Source: Diplonema papillatum (taxonomy: Eukaryota; Euglenozoa; Diplonemea; Diplonemida; Diplonemidae). From it: a stretch of 64,000 bases of DNA. Positions within the stretch are counted from its first letter, which is position 1. Each line of letters starts with the position of its first letter. The notes beneath the pieces were generated by a model. That model did not search any database. It saw nothing but the letters and a program-made list of their open reading frames with translations, and was not told where the DNA came from. Of this stretch, positions 31,701 to 40,897 are shown one piece after another. The stretch is taken from contig JAPJBO010000919.1 of NCBI GenBank assembly GCA_030068145.1, positions 26,154 through 90,153 on the forward strand, read 5' to 3'. A program made the position numbers and the translations under genes.

Positions 31701-33327
31701 CCCCCCTCACATGCTATTTTCACTGTGTGAGGGGGGAGACGCTACCTGTCACTCTCTAAGGTGGTCACCACGGTGGGCGGTCAGAAAAAAAAAATTTTTT
31801 TTTTGCCCCAAATACCACACTTTGGAAAATTTTTGTGGGCCCACTTTTGGCAGGGAATTTTGACCATTTCACCTTAGAGAATTTGACCACCCAGCCTCCA
31901 AGGCAACTGCACTGTAGGGGGGGGGGGTCTGGTTTATCCGGCCATCCGGCCAAAGTGGCTGATCCTTAACAAGAGCGCTGGTCCCCCCCCAGTAACAGTA
32001 ATAATGGTCGTTCGTTCAACAGGGACTTCCTGGTTATAACACAGATCTTCACAAGCTTGGGGTCCCACCACGGGTCTACAACCGCGCACCAAAGAGGCAC
32101 TGGATCGCAATTTCCTGGAATCGATCAGAAACGAGGGTTTCTGGCGATAAACAAGGGGGGGGCGGATGGATATGCATACCAAACCTGGAAAAGAAGTGGG
32201 TCGCCCAAATTCGTAAGAAATGATCAGCCAGACAGGCTGGACAGGGGAGACACCTCTAACCAACACCAGTGATTTTCCCAAGCATGTGCATAAAAGAGGC
32301 ATACCTGATAGAATTCCCAGCCGGCATCGTCTTCACGCATATGATCGAAGACGACACGGATGATGTTGACGATCACCTGCAGTGGGACTGCAACGGCGAG
32401 GAGCTTCTTGTCACGATCGGACAGGCAAGGCTTAAGGAACGACCAGCCAGTAGCAATGAGGATGACCACTGTGAACAGTAACATGCCCTTGAGAAAGAGG
32501 AAGATGAAGTACATGACACGGTAGAACCCCGTGTCCTGCCCGTGGTCACTGAAGTAGAAATATCGAGTTGCTTCGAAGAACAGAGTTCCGCTCTTCATGA
32601 ACAGAGTAATGGCCATCAAGAAATGGACCTTGTTCACATGCTCCCGGTTGTCATTCATCCACTTGATCCACTGCAGCAACATGCCTGCGGCGACGCAGAA
32701 GAAGCAAAGGAATAGCCAAGGAAGCTGTTGATCGCCACTTTGTAAGTACGAGCCAGGGTTTTTCTCCGTCACGATCACTGTGAAGCTCTTGAACCAATCC
32801 GCTACGGGCACCTCGTCCGATGATTGGCTTTCTTCGTTGCTGCAGCGAAACAGGATAAGAATCACAAATGCTTCGGGGGCTTCGTTGAAAACGAATTCAC
32901 CTTCGTAGCCGGTGAAGGTTCCCTCCTTCTTCTTGAGCACTATTTCGTTGCCCAGCATATCTGCCTTACCTACTGCGGCGCAGTGTTTCTGCAATGCCTC
33001 CTCCGTTATGGCTGGTTTTGATTGCGCCTTCGCTGGGTAGGTCATGAACCCGATACCGTGTCGTCCAGTTGGTGGTGCGGGCTCGTTTTCTCCCACATTC
33101 GCCCATTCAGCCACCGGGACGGGTTTGGCGGGGTCAGTAAACGTGACGTCAACCGCGACAGTGCCCTGAACGTCATACACGTAAACCCCAATGTCGTGCC
33201 AATTCGCATCATCTATGTTCCCCTTCGGCCATCGAATAAGCCCGCCTCGGATGACCCCGTCAGCCGGCTGCGCCAGCAGCAGCAGCATCATCCCGGCCGC
33301 GAGGCTGGGGTACAGAAGCGGCCGCAT
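23491..33327 (-). CDS. GOST-type seven-TM protein (GPR107/TMEM87-like), three exons
   Basis: The GOLD-domain seven-transmembrane (GOST) family acts in the Golgi/trans-Golgi and in trafficking. Proposed exons: 33327-32305 (341 residues), 25107-24976 (44) and 23895-23491 (134), all phase 0, total about 519 residues. The ATG at 33327 opens a clear signal peptide (LYPSLAAGMMLLLLAQPADG). A lumenal GOLD-like domain follows, then membrane helices starting near LPWLFLCFFCVAAGMLLQW. Exon 2 carries ASVRQLHEAATTDGKVARNL, the GPR107 signature region (RHLQEA-x-TDGKAA). Exon 3 supplies the last helices and the tail FRPHKENPYLEL, matching the FRP-x5-NPYLQL end of GPR107/108. Splice sites: CAG|GTATGC, CGCAG|ATT, CGG|GTATGT, ACAG|TAT. 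The introns are 7197 and 1080 bp. The join restores one continuous family alignment, so the model is strong although no transcript was seen. Confidence 0.88.
25417..25555 (+). repeat. Dispersed repeat related to the 204-bp array at 38.85-39.38 kb
   Basis: Lying in GOST intron 1, this segment matches the reverse complement of 38940-39080, sharing gtcgattc, ggcttccatgcccgg and accacgaaccacgcacat with a few changes. The copies are in opposite orientations, so the element has moved rather than simply duplicated in tandem. Confidence 0.7.
25998..28404. mobile_element. Putative TIR element in GOST intron 1
   Basis: Perfect 12-bp terminal inverted repeats cacggtgcacta (25998-26009) and tagtgcaccgtg (28393-28404) bound about 2.4 kb. 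Immediately inside both ends are clusters of the palindrome actagt in words such as tttttactagtgcactagtc, running in opposite directions. No transposase frame is recognised inside. The interior includes an EF-hand relic, so the element may have captured a host fragment. I see no certain target-site duplication, and the element call is inference. Confidence 0.4.
26402..26599 (+). pseudogene. EF-hand protein relic inside GOST intron
   Basis: A GC-rich island reads on the plus strand as an EF-hand. Codons 26503-26538 give the loop DADDSGLLTFKE, with acidic or oxygen ligands at loop positions 1, 3 and 5, Gly at 6, hydrophobic at 8 and Glu at 12, flanked by RVFDAV and LIKY. Upstream codons in a different frame (26402-26488) read GLDLGELAVKRASLSEGDV, which looks like the preceding helix-loop region. 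The frame changes at a run of five T (26489-26493), and a stop follows at about 26605. It lies antisense within the intron. A decayed copy of a calmodulin-like gene fragment is the best reading; an unrecognised plus-strand exon is the alternative. Confidence 0.6.
28436..29085. repeat. Two tandem copies of a G/C-run-bounded element
   Basis: Copy 1 (about 28436-28714) and copy 2 (about 28770-29080) share tgctgatactaagcctgag, ttctctaaggtgaaatggtg, gggccaaaaaaaaatttttt and ccttagagcggtcaccaccc. Each copy is interrupted by a C-run after gggtaccc and followed by a G-run. The copies contain opposed ctctaaggtg and caccttagag words, giving an internal inverted repeat. A diverged third member lies in the opposite orientation at about 31690-31930. 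This looks like a small non-autonomous element family that carries homopolymer runs. Confidence 0.75.
28715..28769 (+). repeat. 55-nt uninterrupted poly(G)
   Basis: A run of 55 G residues sits between the two tandem element copies. On the GOST sense strand it is poly(C). Other G- or C-runs of 10-25 occur nearby (28421-28433, 28848-28872, 29077-29132, 29200-29216, 29547-29569). Part of the length may be sequencing or assembly error. Confidence 0.85.
29131..29200. repeat. 70-bp dispersed repeat, identical at 55274-55343
   Basis: The two copies appear identical over 70 bp, starting gtacccacccacccctcg and ending gcctta-gcatcagcact, and both are flanked on each side by G-runs. In reverse complement the end (agtgctgatgctaag) matches the start of the tandem element at 28436, so it belongs to the same family. 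Identity over 26 kb implies recent movement. Confidence 0.85.
29995..30150. repeat. Array of perfect palindromes (acttgtcatatgacaagt)
   Basis: About six adjoining palindromes built on the half-site acttgtcat, in forms with tcatatga or tcataatatga centres, spaced by short variable linkers. The array can cruciform or fold as RNA into many alternative hairpins. It lies inside GOST intron 1. No array of this type is known to me as a standard regulatory element. Confidence 0.9.
31690..31930 (-). repeat. Diverged reverse copy of the G-run-bounded element
   Basis: Read on the minus strand it shares aattctctaaggtgaaatgg, the A-run/T-run junction and accaccttagag with the copies at 28.4-29.1 kb. It is bounded by C- and G-runs (31689-31699, 31918-31927). 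Confidence 0.65.
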
Positions 33328-33580
33328 TTTCGTTAGGGTGGGGTCAACCACAGTTGACCGGTGACGTTTGAGTAAGACCCTAAGTTTGCCCTGAAAAGTG
33401 TGCTTTCCCCGAAGTGACGGGTTACCCGCCCCGCGCAGCAGTGATGCCCGCACGACACGCCGTGCGCAGTTGTTGAGAAGTGCGCACGGCTAACGTTGTC
33501 TGTATGAGGGCCCCTTTCAGACCATGGCACGGCAAAGACACATTTGCTGCCGCTGAGTCCCGGGACAAGTTGGTCTTCTG

Positions 33581-33740
33581 TCTTCTGCAGCACGTGTGGG
33601 CACTAAACAAAATGAACAGCCCCCAGTAGGTTGACGAGTTGCACTCCGCACACCATATCATCTTCTGCAGCACGTGTGGGCACTAAACAAAATGAACAGC
33701 CCCCAGTAGGTTGACGAGCTGCACTCCGCACACCATATCA
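33581..33740. repeat. 80-bp tandem duplication upstream of GOST gene
   Basis: Two 80-bp copies (33581-33660 and 33661-33740) differ at one base, and a third copy starts (tcttctgc) before diverging. They lie about 250-410 bp upstream of the GOST start codon, so the duplication probably involves promoter or 5' UTR sequence. Confidence 0.9.
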
Positions 33741-35153
33741 TCTTCTGCCGAAGGACAGCCGTCATCTGCGTCCGTATGCCGCTATCGCGTATGGCAGAAG
33801 ACCTGGTGGGCCACCGCCTTCAGGATGGCTTCCTCCTCACCTGGCTGAAGGCATTGTGCAGCGCCCACACCATGGCATCGGCGCCGGTCATCATTCTAGC
33901 GTTTATTGTGGTAGAGGAAGCAAAAAGAAAAAGAGGAGAAGAGTGACTTTCGAAAGTAGGGGTGCGAATAATGGAACCAAGAATGCAAAGAAGAGGGGGA
34001 TCTCAGAGAGTACAGCGGAAAAGAACGAGGGGAGAGGGACTCTGGAAATGTAGGGGTGTGTCTGCTTTGGACCGCGAAAGAAGTGTGAAAACGGGAAGCA
34101 AAAGCGCAGTTTCACGCTATTATTTTAGGAACCTGATGAAACGAGGCGGGGGATGGGAGGGAGCAAAGGGAGAGTAGAGCAAGAGAGGAAGCGAAACAGG
34201 TGAGGGTAAGCAAGAAAGAGTTCAGGAACTGCGACTTTGGAACAGCAGCAAGGTTAAAAAAAAATTAGAGCCGAAAAAAATACTCCGGGCAAGTCTCGAG
34301 AAAAAATCGATACTTCGGAGAAAAAAGGCCTTTTATTTTTCGAGGTATCATCCAAGGCCTGTTTTGGCAGACCACTGCCTCTCATGCACGGTTGAGTTGC
34401 TAGCATCAAGTCTTCTTCGAGAAAGATGTTGTCTAGATTCTAGAAAAGGGATGCAAAAAATAGAAAAAGGTAAAAAGGGGAGCAAAGTGGGGTATGGAAC
34501 CTTGAGGAACTAGCCCCCTGTATTTTTTCACGGCGGTGTTGTGCGCACCTCGTCCTTCGTCTCAGGTTTCGCTCTTGAACGCAGAGCAATCCAAAGTCAG
34601 AGCTCGTCAGTGGGTCCTTTGGATGGGGATTTTCAGTCCTTTTCCGGTGCGAGCACAACTTGGTTTCATTGTGTTTCTCCTTCCGACATTCGTTTTAAAA
34701 AAACGACAGGGTTTGGATGGGATTGGGGCTCGTAACCAACCGCCACGGAGCACTACTTTCAGATTGAAGGGGGGGGACCCGGGGGGAAAATGTTTCTTGG
34801 GTTTGAAGAGGAAGGGGGGGTGACATATATATATACTCCTAGGCCGGGACAGCATGGCAAGGGTTTGCCATGATGTCCAGTGGGGGGCCGGCCCTGCGCA
34901 GCGACTTTTTATTTTGGAGGGGGTTGGCCTTGGCAGGGTTGTGGGGGTTTCGTCTGTCACATCGCGCTGCTTGTCGCTGCTCGTTGCGTTTTTTTTTTTT
35001 TTTTTTTTTTCCTGTTGACAACTTGTGTCAGACTAGCCCACCCGGGGGTGGTTGTTTCCTTCAGGCAGAGTCTCCCCGTCCTGAGCTTTGTTTGGGTCCA
35101 AGATGATGGGCGCCCTTCGGCTTTTTTTTTTTTTTTTTTTTTTTTTTGAGACA
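33741..35153. other. Intergenic sequence, A- and T-rich runs
   Basis: No supported gene. It has purine-rich stretches (33900-34260), long T-runs near 34988-35010 and 35121-35146, and a short (ta)n at 34827-34834. Open frames here translate these low-complexity runs. Confidence 0.5.
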
Positions 35154-36887
35154 AAACCATATCGGAAGCACTTAAGTGGGGAAAATATTTATCGGAACGT
35201 TTCCGATAAATATTTTTTTGTTTCCGATAAATATGTTTTGTTTCCGATAAGTATTTTTTTTTGTTTCCGATAAATATTTTTTTTGTTTCCGATAAATATT
35301 TTTTGTTTCCGATAAATATTTTTCTGTTTCCGATAAATATTTTTTGTTTCCGATAAATATTTTTGATACGGGTTCCTGGGGACTAGTCCCCAGTGCGAAA
35401 TGTGCCCAAGGGGAGTCCCATTGGGCAAGCAATTTCATTGGATTTTGCGAGGACCCTAAGTAATCCGGAGCCAGTGTGATAGACCTCTGTGATGTGGGCC
35501 GCTTCACTGCTCGTCTGCATGTGGACTGCTCTGTACCTGTGCCTTCTCCGCGCTTGCAGCTTTTCAAGCCGGCCACGCCTGCTTTCCCTTTTCTGTCTTT
35601 CGACCTCGGTGATCCCTCGCGGGCGTCCTGCTGTGCCATCTGAATCTCCTCGCCTTCCTTCCTGGTTTGCTTGGCACCCTCTGCTCGCGCAGCTTGCGGC
35701 GCGGGTCTCTTCAGAGCCGGTCGTCTTCGTGTGCGCTGTTCTGTCATCGCTTGCCTTTGTTGCTGATTTCTGCAACAAAGGCAGTTTTGGCCCGTGAAAT
35801 GGGCTAGTCTTTATTGTGTGAGTGCTTTTGTCTCCAGGATTGAAATGAGGCTGACGCGGAAAATCCTACCGTCCGACATGGCACAAGTCAAGGGAAACAA
35901 ATATTTTACGGGAACTAGTATGCACGGCAGCCCCGATACTACTAAGCCCCGTTGGCATACTTACACTCCATGGCTGCCTCGATGGCACCAAATCCGTAGT
36001 CGTGGTTAGACATTTTCAGGTAGGAGGATGTTACCTGGTCAGGACCGCATGCAGTTTTGTCGTATTGGGGCCGCATAGGACCCGGATGAAGTCGTTGCGA
36101 ATACACACAACAGATCAACGAAGGGTAGAACTGGGGAACATGCAGATCAGACGGAAGTAGAATGTGCAAACTTATCCTTTTCTTGACTTGCCGTTCTGAA
36201 AGCTGTTGAGGGGCCCCTACGTAGGTTCTCGCATGATTCGTTCGCCTTTGTAACACTATCCGTTTGTAGTAAGCTTTGCAGTTGTGTTCTTGCAATATCT
36301 AGCCGAATGGTGGGTGGCGGATTTCCGCGCTCGTGCGCAAGACGCAGTTTTACTGCAACTGCAGTGTAAGCCGAACCCGGTTCGTGACCTTTGTCGCGGT
36401 GAAGTGGTACAAAGTCTTCAGCTTTCAGATCCGGATACTGCTCAATGCAACCAGATAGTTAGATGTCACTTGATGGATACCCGTGTGCTGCATTCGAAAA
36501 GGTTTGCGTATCTGGTGTTGAAAATTGAACAGCCTTTGCTGGGGAGGCTTTCGACCCGAAACTAGATAGAAAAACGATCGTATTTGGCTTCGTCGCGGTC
36601 GTCCACGGGACGAAGTAGGTGAACCTACTGTCAAAGTGATCAATACTTATCGGAAACAGAAAAATATTTATCGGAAACAAAAAATATTTATCGGAAACAA
36701 AAAAATATTTATCGGAAACAGAAAAATATTTATCGGAAACAAAAAATATTTATCGGAAACAAAAAAATATTTATCGGAAACAAAAGAAATATTTATCGGA
36801 AACAAAAAAATATCGGAAAAAACCATATCGGACACACTTAAGTCGGGAAATTATTTATCGGAAACTGTTACCGATAAGTAATTTTTT
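35154..36887. mobile_element. Composite repeat with inverted ccgataaatattt arrays
   Basis: Direct copies of a ~65-bp segment beginning aaaccatatcgg and containing cacttaagt lie at the outer edges (35154-35218 and 36819-36887). Inside them, about eight copies of tttccgataaatatttttt (35199-35364) face about eight copies of the reverse complement (36643-36815). The ~1.3-kb interior holds an 18-bp palindrome at 35376-35393 and a dispersed segment (36299-36460). The inverted arrays act as long terminal inverted repeats. No transposase frame is seen, so this would be a non-autonomous element. Confidence 0.5.
36299..36460 (+). repeat. Dispersed segment, inverted copy at 39392-39555
   Basis: The plus-strand copy here and the minus-strand copy at 39392-39555 share tggtgggtggcggatttccg, cgctcgtgcgcaagac, aagccgaacccggttcg and ctttcagatccggata. 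Both can be read as EWWVADFRARAQD at the start, but the frame soon breaks. It may derive from a coding region of a mobile element. No family is recognised. Confidence 0.7.
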
Positions 36888-36950
36888 GTTTAAACCCAAA
36901 CTTGGGTCCCAAACTTGAGTACCAAAGTTGGGTCCCAAACTTGTCTAATC

Positions 36951-37185
36951 TAAGGAATCACGGACTATAATGGAAAGATCTAAGGAAACACGGACTATAA
37001 TGGAAAGATCTAAGGAAGCACGGACTATAATGGAAAGATCTAAGGGCTTGGACCATAATGGAAAAATCTAAGGAACATGGACTATAATGGCAAAATCTAA
37101 GGAATCGTGGACTATAATAGGAAAGATCTAAGAATCGTGGACTATAATGGCAAAATCTAAGAATCGTGGACTATAATGGCAAAGT
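36951..37185. repeat. ~30-bp satellite (atctaaggaa...actataatgg)
   Basis: Eight copies of a 28-30-bp unit containing gactataatgg and aatctaagga, with drift between copies. It follows a short set of cccaaacttgggt words (36893-36940). Confidence 0.9.
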
Positions 37186-37623
37186 TCCCGCTTTCTAGCA
37201 TCATTCAAATCTGATTGGCTGCGGCGGTACTTGCCGCTCTCTCCCACTCCTCCTCTGGGGTCATTTAAGAGGCTCGGAGAGCGCCGGTCGCTGGTTGAGA
37301 GGCCCTCTCAGAGGGTTTTAGGACAGAAATGGTAAGCGCTTTGCAAGTAGAACGGGTCTGTCACTCTCGCCAACCTGAATTATGCACGATTCTGAGTGCA
37401 TAATGCCTACTACTACTTTAGTAGCAGTAGAGTTTTAGTAAACCGTTTACCAATGGTACCCCCAGGGTGCGCAACCAGGATGCCGAGCCCAGGGTGAAGC
37501 AGCTCACCAAAATGCTGGCCCAAAAACCTGTCAAAATCATCAGAAAATGTGTTTCAGATGCATTTTCTGGCCGAAAAAGCTAGTTCCACGCGGTTTTCCG
37601 TGATACCAAAATTTTGCATAATT

Positions 37624-37668
37624 AGCCACAAAGGTAGCCACAAGGTTTGTGGCTACTTTGTGGCTAAA
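37624..37668. repeat. Hairpin of tagccacaaa/tttgtggcta
   Basis: Arms of about 20 bp, nearly perfect with one gap, are separated by two bases and followed by further gtggcta/tagccac words to 37698. It lies just before the 32-bp satellite. Confidence 0.75.
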
Positions 37669-37708
37669 TGGGGCCACAATGTGGCAACCTTGTGGCTGAC
37701 AGCTATGG

Positions 37709-38120
37709 TACATACGGTGTGAAGCGGTAGGTAGAGCCGGTACATACGGTGTGAAGCGGTAGGTAGAGCCGGTACATACGGTGTGAAGCGGTTGGTAGAG
37801 CCGGTACATACGGTGTGAAGCGGTAGGTAGAGCCGGTACATACGGTGTGAAGCGGTAGGTAGAGCCGGTTCATACGGTGTGAAGCGGTAGGTAGAGCCGG
37901 TACATACGGTGTGAAGCGGTAGGTAGAGCCGGTTCATACGGTGTGAAGCGGTAGGTAGAGCCGGTTCATACGGTGTGAAGCGGTAGGTAGAGCCGGTTCA
38001 TACGGTGTGAAGCGGTAGGTAGAGCCGGTACATACGGTGTGAAGCGGTGTGTAGCCGGCATACGGTGTGAAGCGGTGTGTAGCCGGTACATACGGTATGA
38101 AGCGGTGTGTAGCCGGTACA
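37709..38120. repeat. 32-bp satellite (tacatacggtgtgaagcggt unit)
   Basis: Units of exactly 32 bp start at 37709, 37741, 37773 and so on to 38029, with a tacata/ttcata variant. Three shorter variant units (gtgtgtagccgg ends) follow and lead directly into the foldback element. The shared words agccggtacata and cggtgtga show that the satellite unit derives from, or seeded, the end of that element. Confidence 0.92.
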
Positions 38121-38508
38121 TACGGTGTGACATCCAGTAGCAGAAAGTCTTGTGGCAAAAGTTTTTTTTTTCTGAAAAGTTTTTTTTTTGCGCGCGCGCG
38201 CGTAAATTTCTGTGGGCCGACGGACATGGGCCAAAAAAAAAAAAACCGCCTACCCTTACCGATAAATAATTATTTTGTTACCGATAAATAATTTCTTGTT
38301 ACCGATAAATAATTTCGTGTTACCGATAACTAATTTTCTGTTACCGATAAACAATTTCTGTTAGGGTAGGCGGTTTTTTTTTTTTTGGCCCATGTCCGTC
38401 GGCCCACAGAAATTTACGCGCGCGCGCGCAAAAAAAAAACTTTTCAGAAAAAAAAAACTTTTGCCACAAGACTTTCTGCTACTGGATGTCACACCATATG
38501 TGCCGGCT
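38111..38508. mobile_element. Foldback element with 145-bp arms
   Basis: Arms 38111-38255 and 38364-38508 are nearly perfect reverse complements, including T/A-runs, an alternating (cg)n run (38190-38203 and 38418-38429) and the ends agccgg-acata-ggtgtgacat. The 108-bp centre holds five copies of ttaccgataaataatt, related to the ccgataaatattt arrays at 35.2-36.8 kb. With no coding capacity it fits a MITE or foldback transposon. The transcript would form a very long hairpin. Confidence 0.85.
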
Positions 38509-38849
38509 ATACTACTGGCCAGTCCGCTGTTGGCACTTTTGTGCCCGTTGTTGGTAGAATTTCTGGACGATGAGCTCAAAGGTGAGTGTGAAGATGAACT
38601 TGATGCAGTGTGAGACTTAGCTAGCTATTTGGCCAGCTAGCTATTTTTAGCTATTTATAGCTAAAAATAGCTGAAATAGCTGCCCAGACGACTGAAAATA
38701 TGTTCACGTCTTTTTCGTCAGAAAACCTCAGGTAGGTACCCAAAAATGCAAAAAAATTGCGACGAAACCAGAGTTTCTGCCTCATTCTCGTTTTCAGAGT
38801 CGCCCAAACCCCCCCCCCGCCCTCTCCGGGCCGTGTGCACACACATAAT

Positions 38850-39375
38850 GGGTATCGATTTCCTGGTTGGTGACATTTTCCCGCTGGTCCATGTAGCAGA
38901 CCTTTTTCGACGAATTTTTGCTCGTTTTCAGCTCCGATGAAGAGATCCGTGAAAAGTAGACCCGGAGACGAAAAACTATGTGCGTGGTTCGTGGCCCTTT
39001 ACAAGTTGCCGGGCGCCGGGCGTGGAAGCCGCCAGGTGTAGATTGAGAAGAACGGGAATCGATCCCCTGGGTGGTGGCATTTTCCCGCCGGACCACGCGG
39101 CAGGCCTTTTTCGACGAATTTTAGGTCGCGATCAGCTGCAATGAAGAGATCCGTGAAAAATAGACCCTGAAACGAAAAGGTATGTGCATTGTTCGTGGGT
39201 CCGTGCAAGTTGCAGGGCGCCGGGCGTGGAAGCCGCCAGGTGTAGATTGAGAAGAACGGGAATCGATCCCCTGGGTGGTGGCATTTTCCCGCCGGACCAC
39301 GCGGCAGGCCTTTTTCGACGAATTTTAGGTCGCGATCAGCTGCAATGAAGAGATCCGTGAAAAATAGACCCGGGT
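38850..39375. repeat. 204-bp tandem repeat, about 2.5 copies
   Basis: Words such as gggcgtggaagccgccaggt and aagagatccgtgaaaaatag recur at a 204-bp spacing (for example 39021 and 39225). A more diverged copy lies at 38850-38985. A further relative lies in reverse orientation at 25417-25555. Confidence 0.85.
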
Positions 39376-39820
39376 ATCCTTCAAGTGACCTCTAACTATC
39401 ATGTTGCATAAGGCGTATCCGGATCTGAAAGCCGAAGACTTTGTAACACTTTACCGCAACCGAAGTCGCGAACCGGGTTCGGCTTGCACTGCAAAGCAGC
39501 ATAATTGTGTCTTGCGCACGAGCGCGGAAATCCGCCACCCACCATTCCATGGATTTACAAAGATCTTTGCATTTTTCCACACGTTTTTCAAAATTAACTA
39601 CTTCTTTTTTACATCTTTGTGTAAAAAAGAAAAAGAAAAGATCTTGAAACTTTGTAAAAAATAGTGACTGTGCGTTGTCCTTGTGAGTGGGGGTGTGTGG
39701 TCCTTTTTGAGGTGAATTGCGCCTGTCGTTGCCTCCCTGAGGTTGCAGCCTAAGGAAACCAGCTGTGAGACAAAACTCAGCGCCAGTCTCGTGGATTGCA
39801 CCAGAAAAGAACTTCACGGG

Positions 39821-40303
39821 TTACAAAACACCCGCCCAACACGAGGCACGCGCCCAAGAACGTGCACGGCCACCGTAGCACCCGGAATCCTTTTTCGGTT
39901 CTGGTAGACTATAACCTAGTCCAGTTTCACATGTAGGTAAGGCAACAGACTGAACAAGCCGACAACGCTTCTCAGCTTGGGTTGATTCGACACACACGCT
40001 GCTCTCTCCACCCTGCTCGCGTTTCCGCTTCATTTCGAAACGGGCAAGTTTGTCTGCTACCTCCGATGCAGTGTCACTCCACTTCTTTGTGACTAAAGCA
40101 CGTGTCAGAGCATCCTGCAGACACTGCTTCTTACCCCTTCGCATATACATGCGATGGGTTTTGCCATAAAAGAACTTTGCGGCCTCCGGCATCTCATCGA
40201 CGTTACAGTCCTCAAGATTCATCGGGCCTGCACGAGCCTCAGGCTCGTGATCGGGCTCCGGGTCCGCGACGAAATCTGTTGTTGCCACGGTACCGTAAAT
40301 CAT
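39821..40303 (-). CDS. Hypothetical 160-residue protein
   Basis: An ATG frame of 160 residues with protein-like composition: an acidic start (DPEPDHEPEARAG), then EDCNVDEMPEAAKFFYGKTH and a basic region (MYMRRGKKQCLQDAL, FEMKRKREQ). The C-terminal third looks less natural. No family is recognised. It starts just downstream (minus strand) of a tRNA-like sequence and lies among repeats, so it may be part of a mobile element rather than a host gene. Confidence 0.35.
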   Translation of the reverse strand: MIYGTVATTDFVADPEPDHEPEARAGPMNLEDCNVDEMPEAAKFFYGKTHRMYMRRGKKQCLQDALTRALVTKKWSDTASEVADKLARFEMKRKREQGGESSVCVESTQAEKRCRLVQSVALPTCETGLGYSLPEPKKDSGCYGGRARSWARASCWAGVL

Positions 40304-40319
40304 TGTCGACCGGAAAAGT

Positions 40320-40390
40320 GCCTCGCCCGGGTTCGAACCCGGGACCTCCAGCCGTGAAGGCTTGCGCTGTTCACTCTGCCATCACGCCGA
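40320..40390 (-). other. tRNA-like sequence (A box and perfect B box)
   Basis: On the minus strand an A-box-like tggcagagtgaac (40381-40369) is followed by an anticodon-arm-like hairpin (agccttcacggct) and a perfect B box in a five-pair stem (ccgggttcgaacccgg). A loop triplet of TCA is possible. I could not pair a convincing acceptor stem, so a working tRNA gene is doubtful. A tRNA-derived SINE head or a tRNA-like Pol III promoter is more likely. A repetitive tail lies beside it on the upstream side. Confidence 0.55.
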
Positions 40391-40612
40391 ACCATCCAGA
40401 ATTAGCTTTGGAAACCGAACCATCCAGAATTAGTTTTGGAAACCGAACCCAAAACCGAACCCAAAACCGACCCCAAAACCGAACCTTCCAGAATTAAATC
40501 TGAAAACCGAACCCAAAACCGACCCCAAAACCGAACCCGAAACCGAACCTTCCAGAATTAGATTTGGAAACCGAACCCGAAACCGACCCCAAAACCGAAC
40601 CCTTCCAGAAAT
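40391..40612. repeat. ccgaacccaaaa minisatellite
   Basis: Short units (ccgaacccaaaa, ccgaccccaaaa) alternate with spaced copies of cttccagaattag and tttggaaa. The array abuts the tRNA-like sequence. Confidence 0.85.
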
Positions 40613-40897
40613 AAAACACCGCCACACCGTGACATGAGAAGATAGGGTAGGTAGCGGGAAAAAAACGATTCCTATTTCCCGGCAACTTTTGCCGTCAGAG
40701 GGAATAGTTGAGTCGCAGATATTGACAAAGACAGATGGAAAAAAGAAAGTATTTTTTATTCTTCGCATGTTCTCACGAACGGGTTTGCTGTAACTTGTGT
40801 AAGAGGGGAAAAAAGTCCAGGTCGCAGAAAAAGCTTTTTACGTTCTTTGGTTACGGTGTTCTGAGTTTAGTTCGAGAAGAGAGAGACCAGGAACTGT

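Noticed and set aside
37540-38234. Cys/Thr-rich frames with YRLYLPLHTVCTG-type periodicity
   Set aside because: Translation of the 32-bp satellite; a 32-bp unit shifts frame each copy and only looks periodic.
40320-40390. Functional selenocysteine tRNA
   Set aside because: A TCA loop triplet is possible, but the acceptor stem does not pair and the long variable/extra arm expected of tRNA-Sec is not seen.
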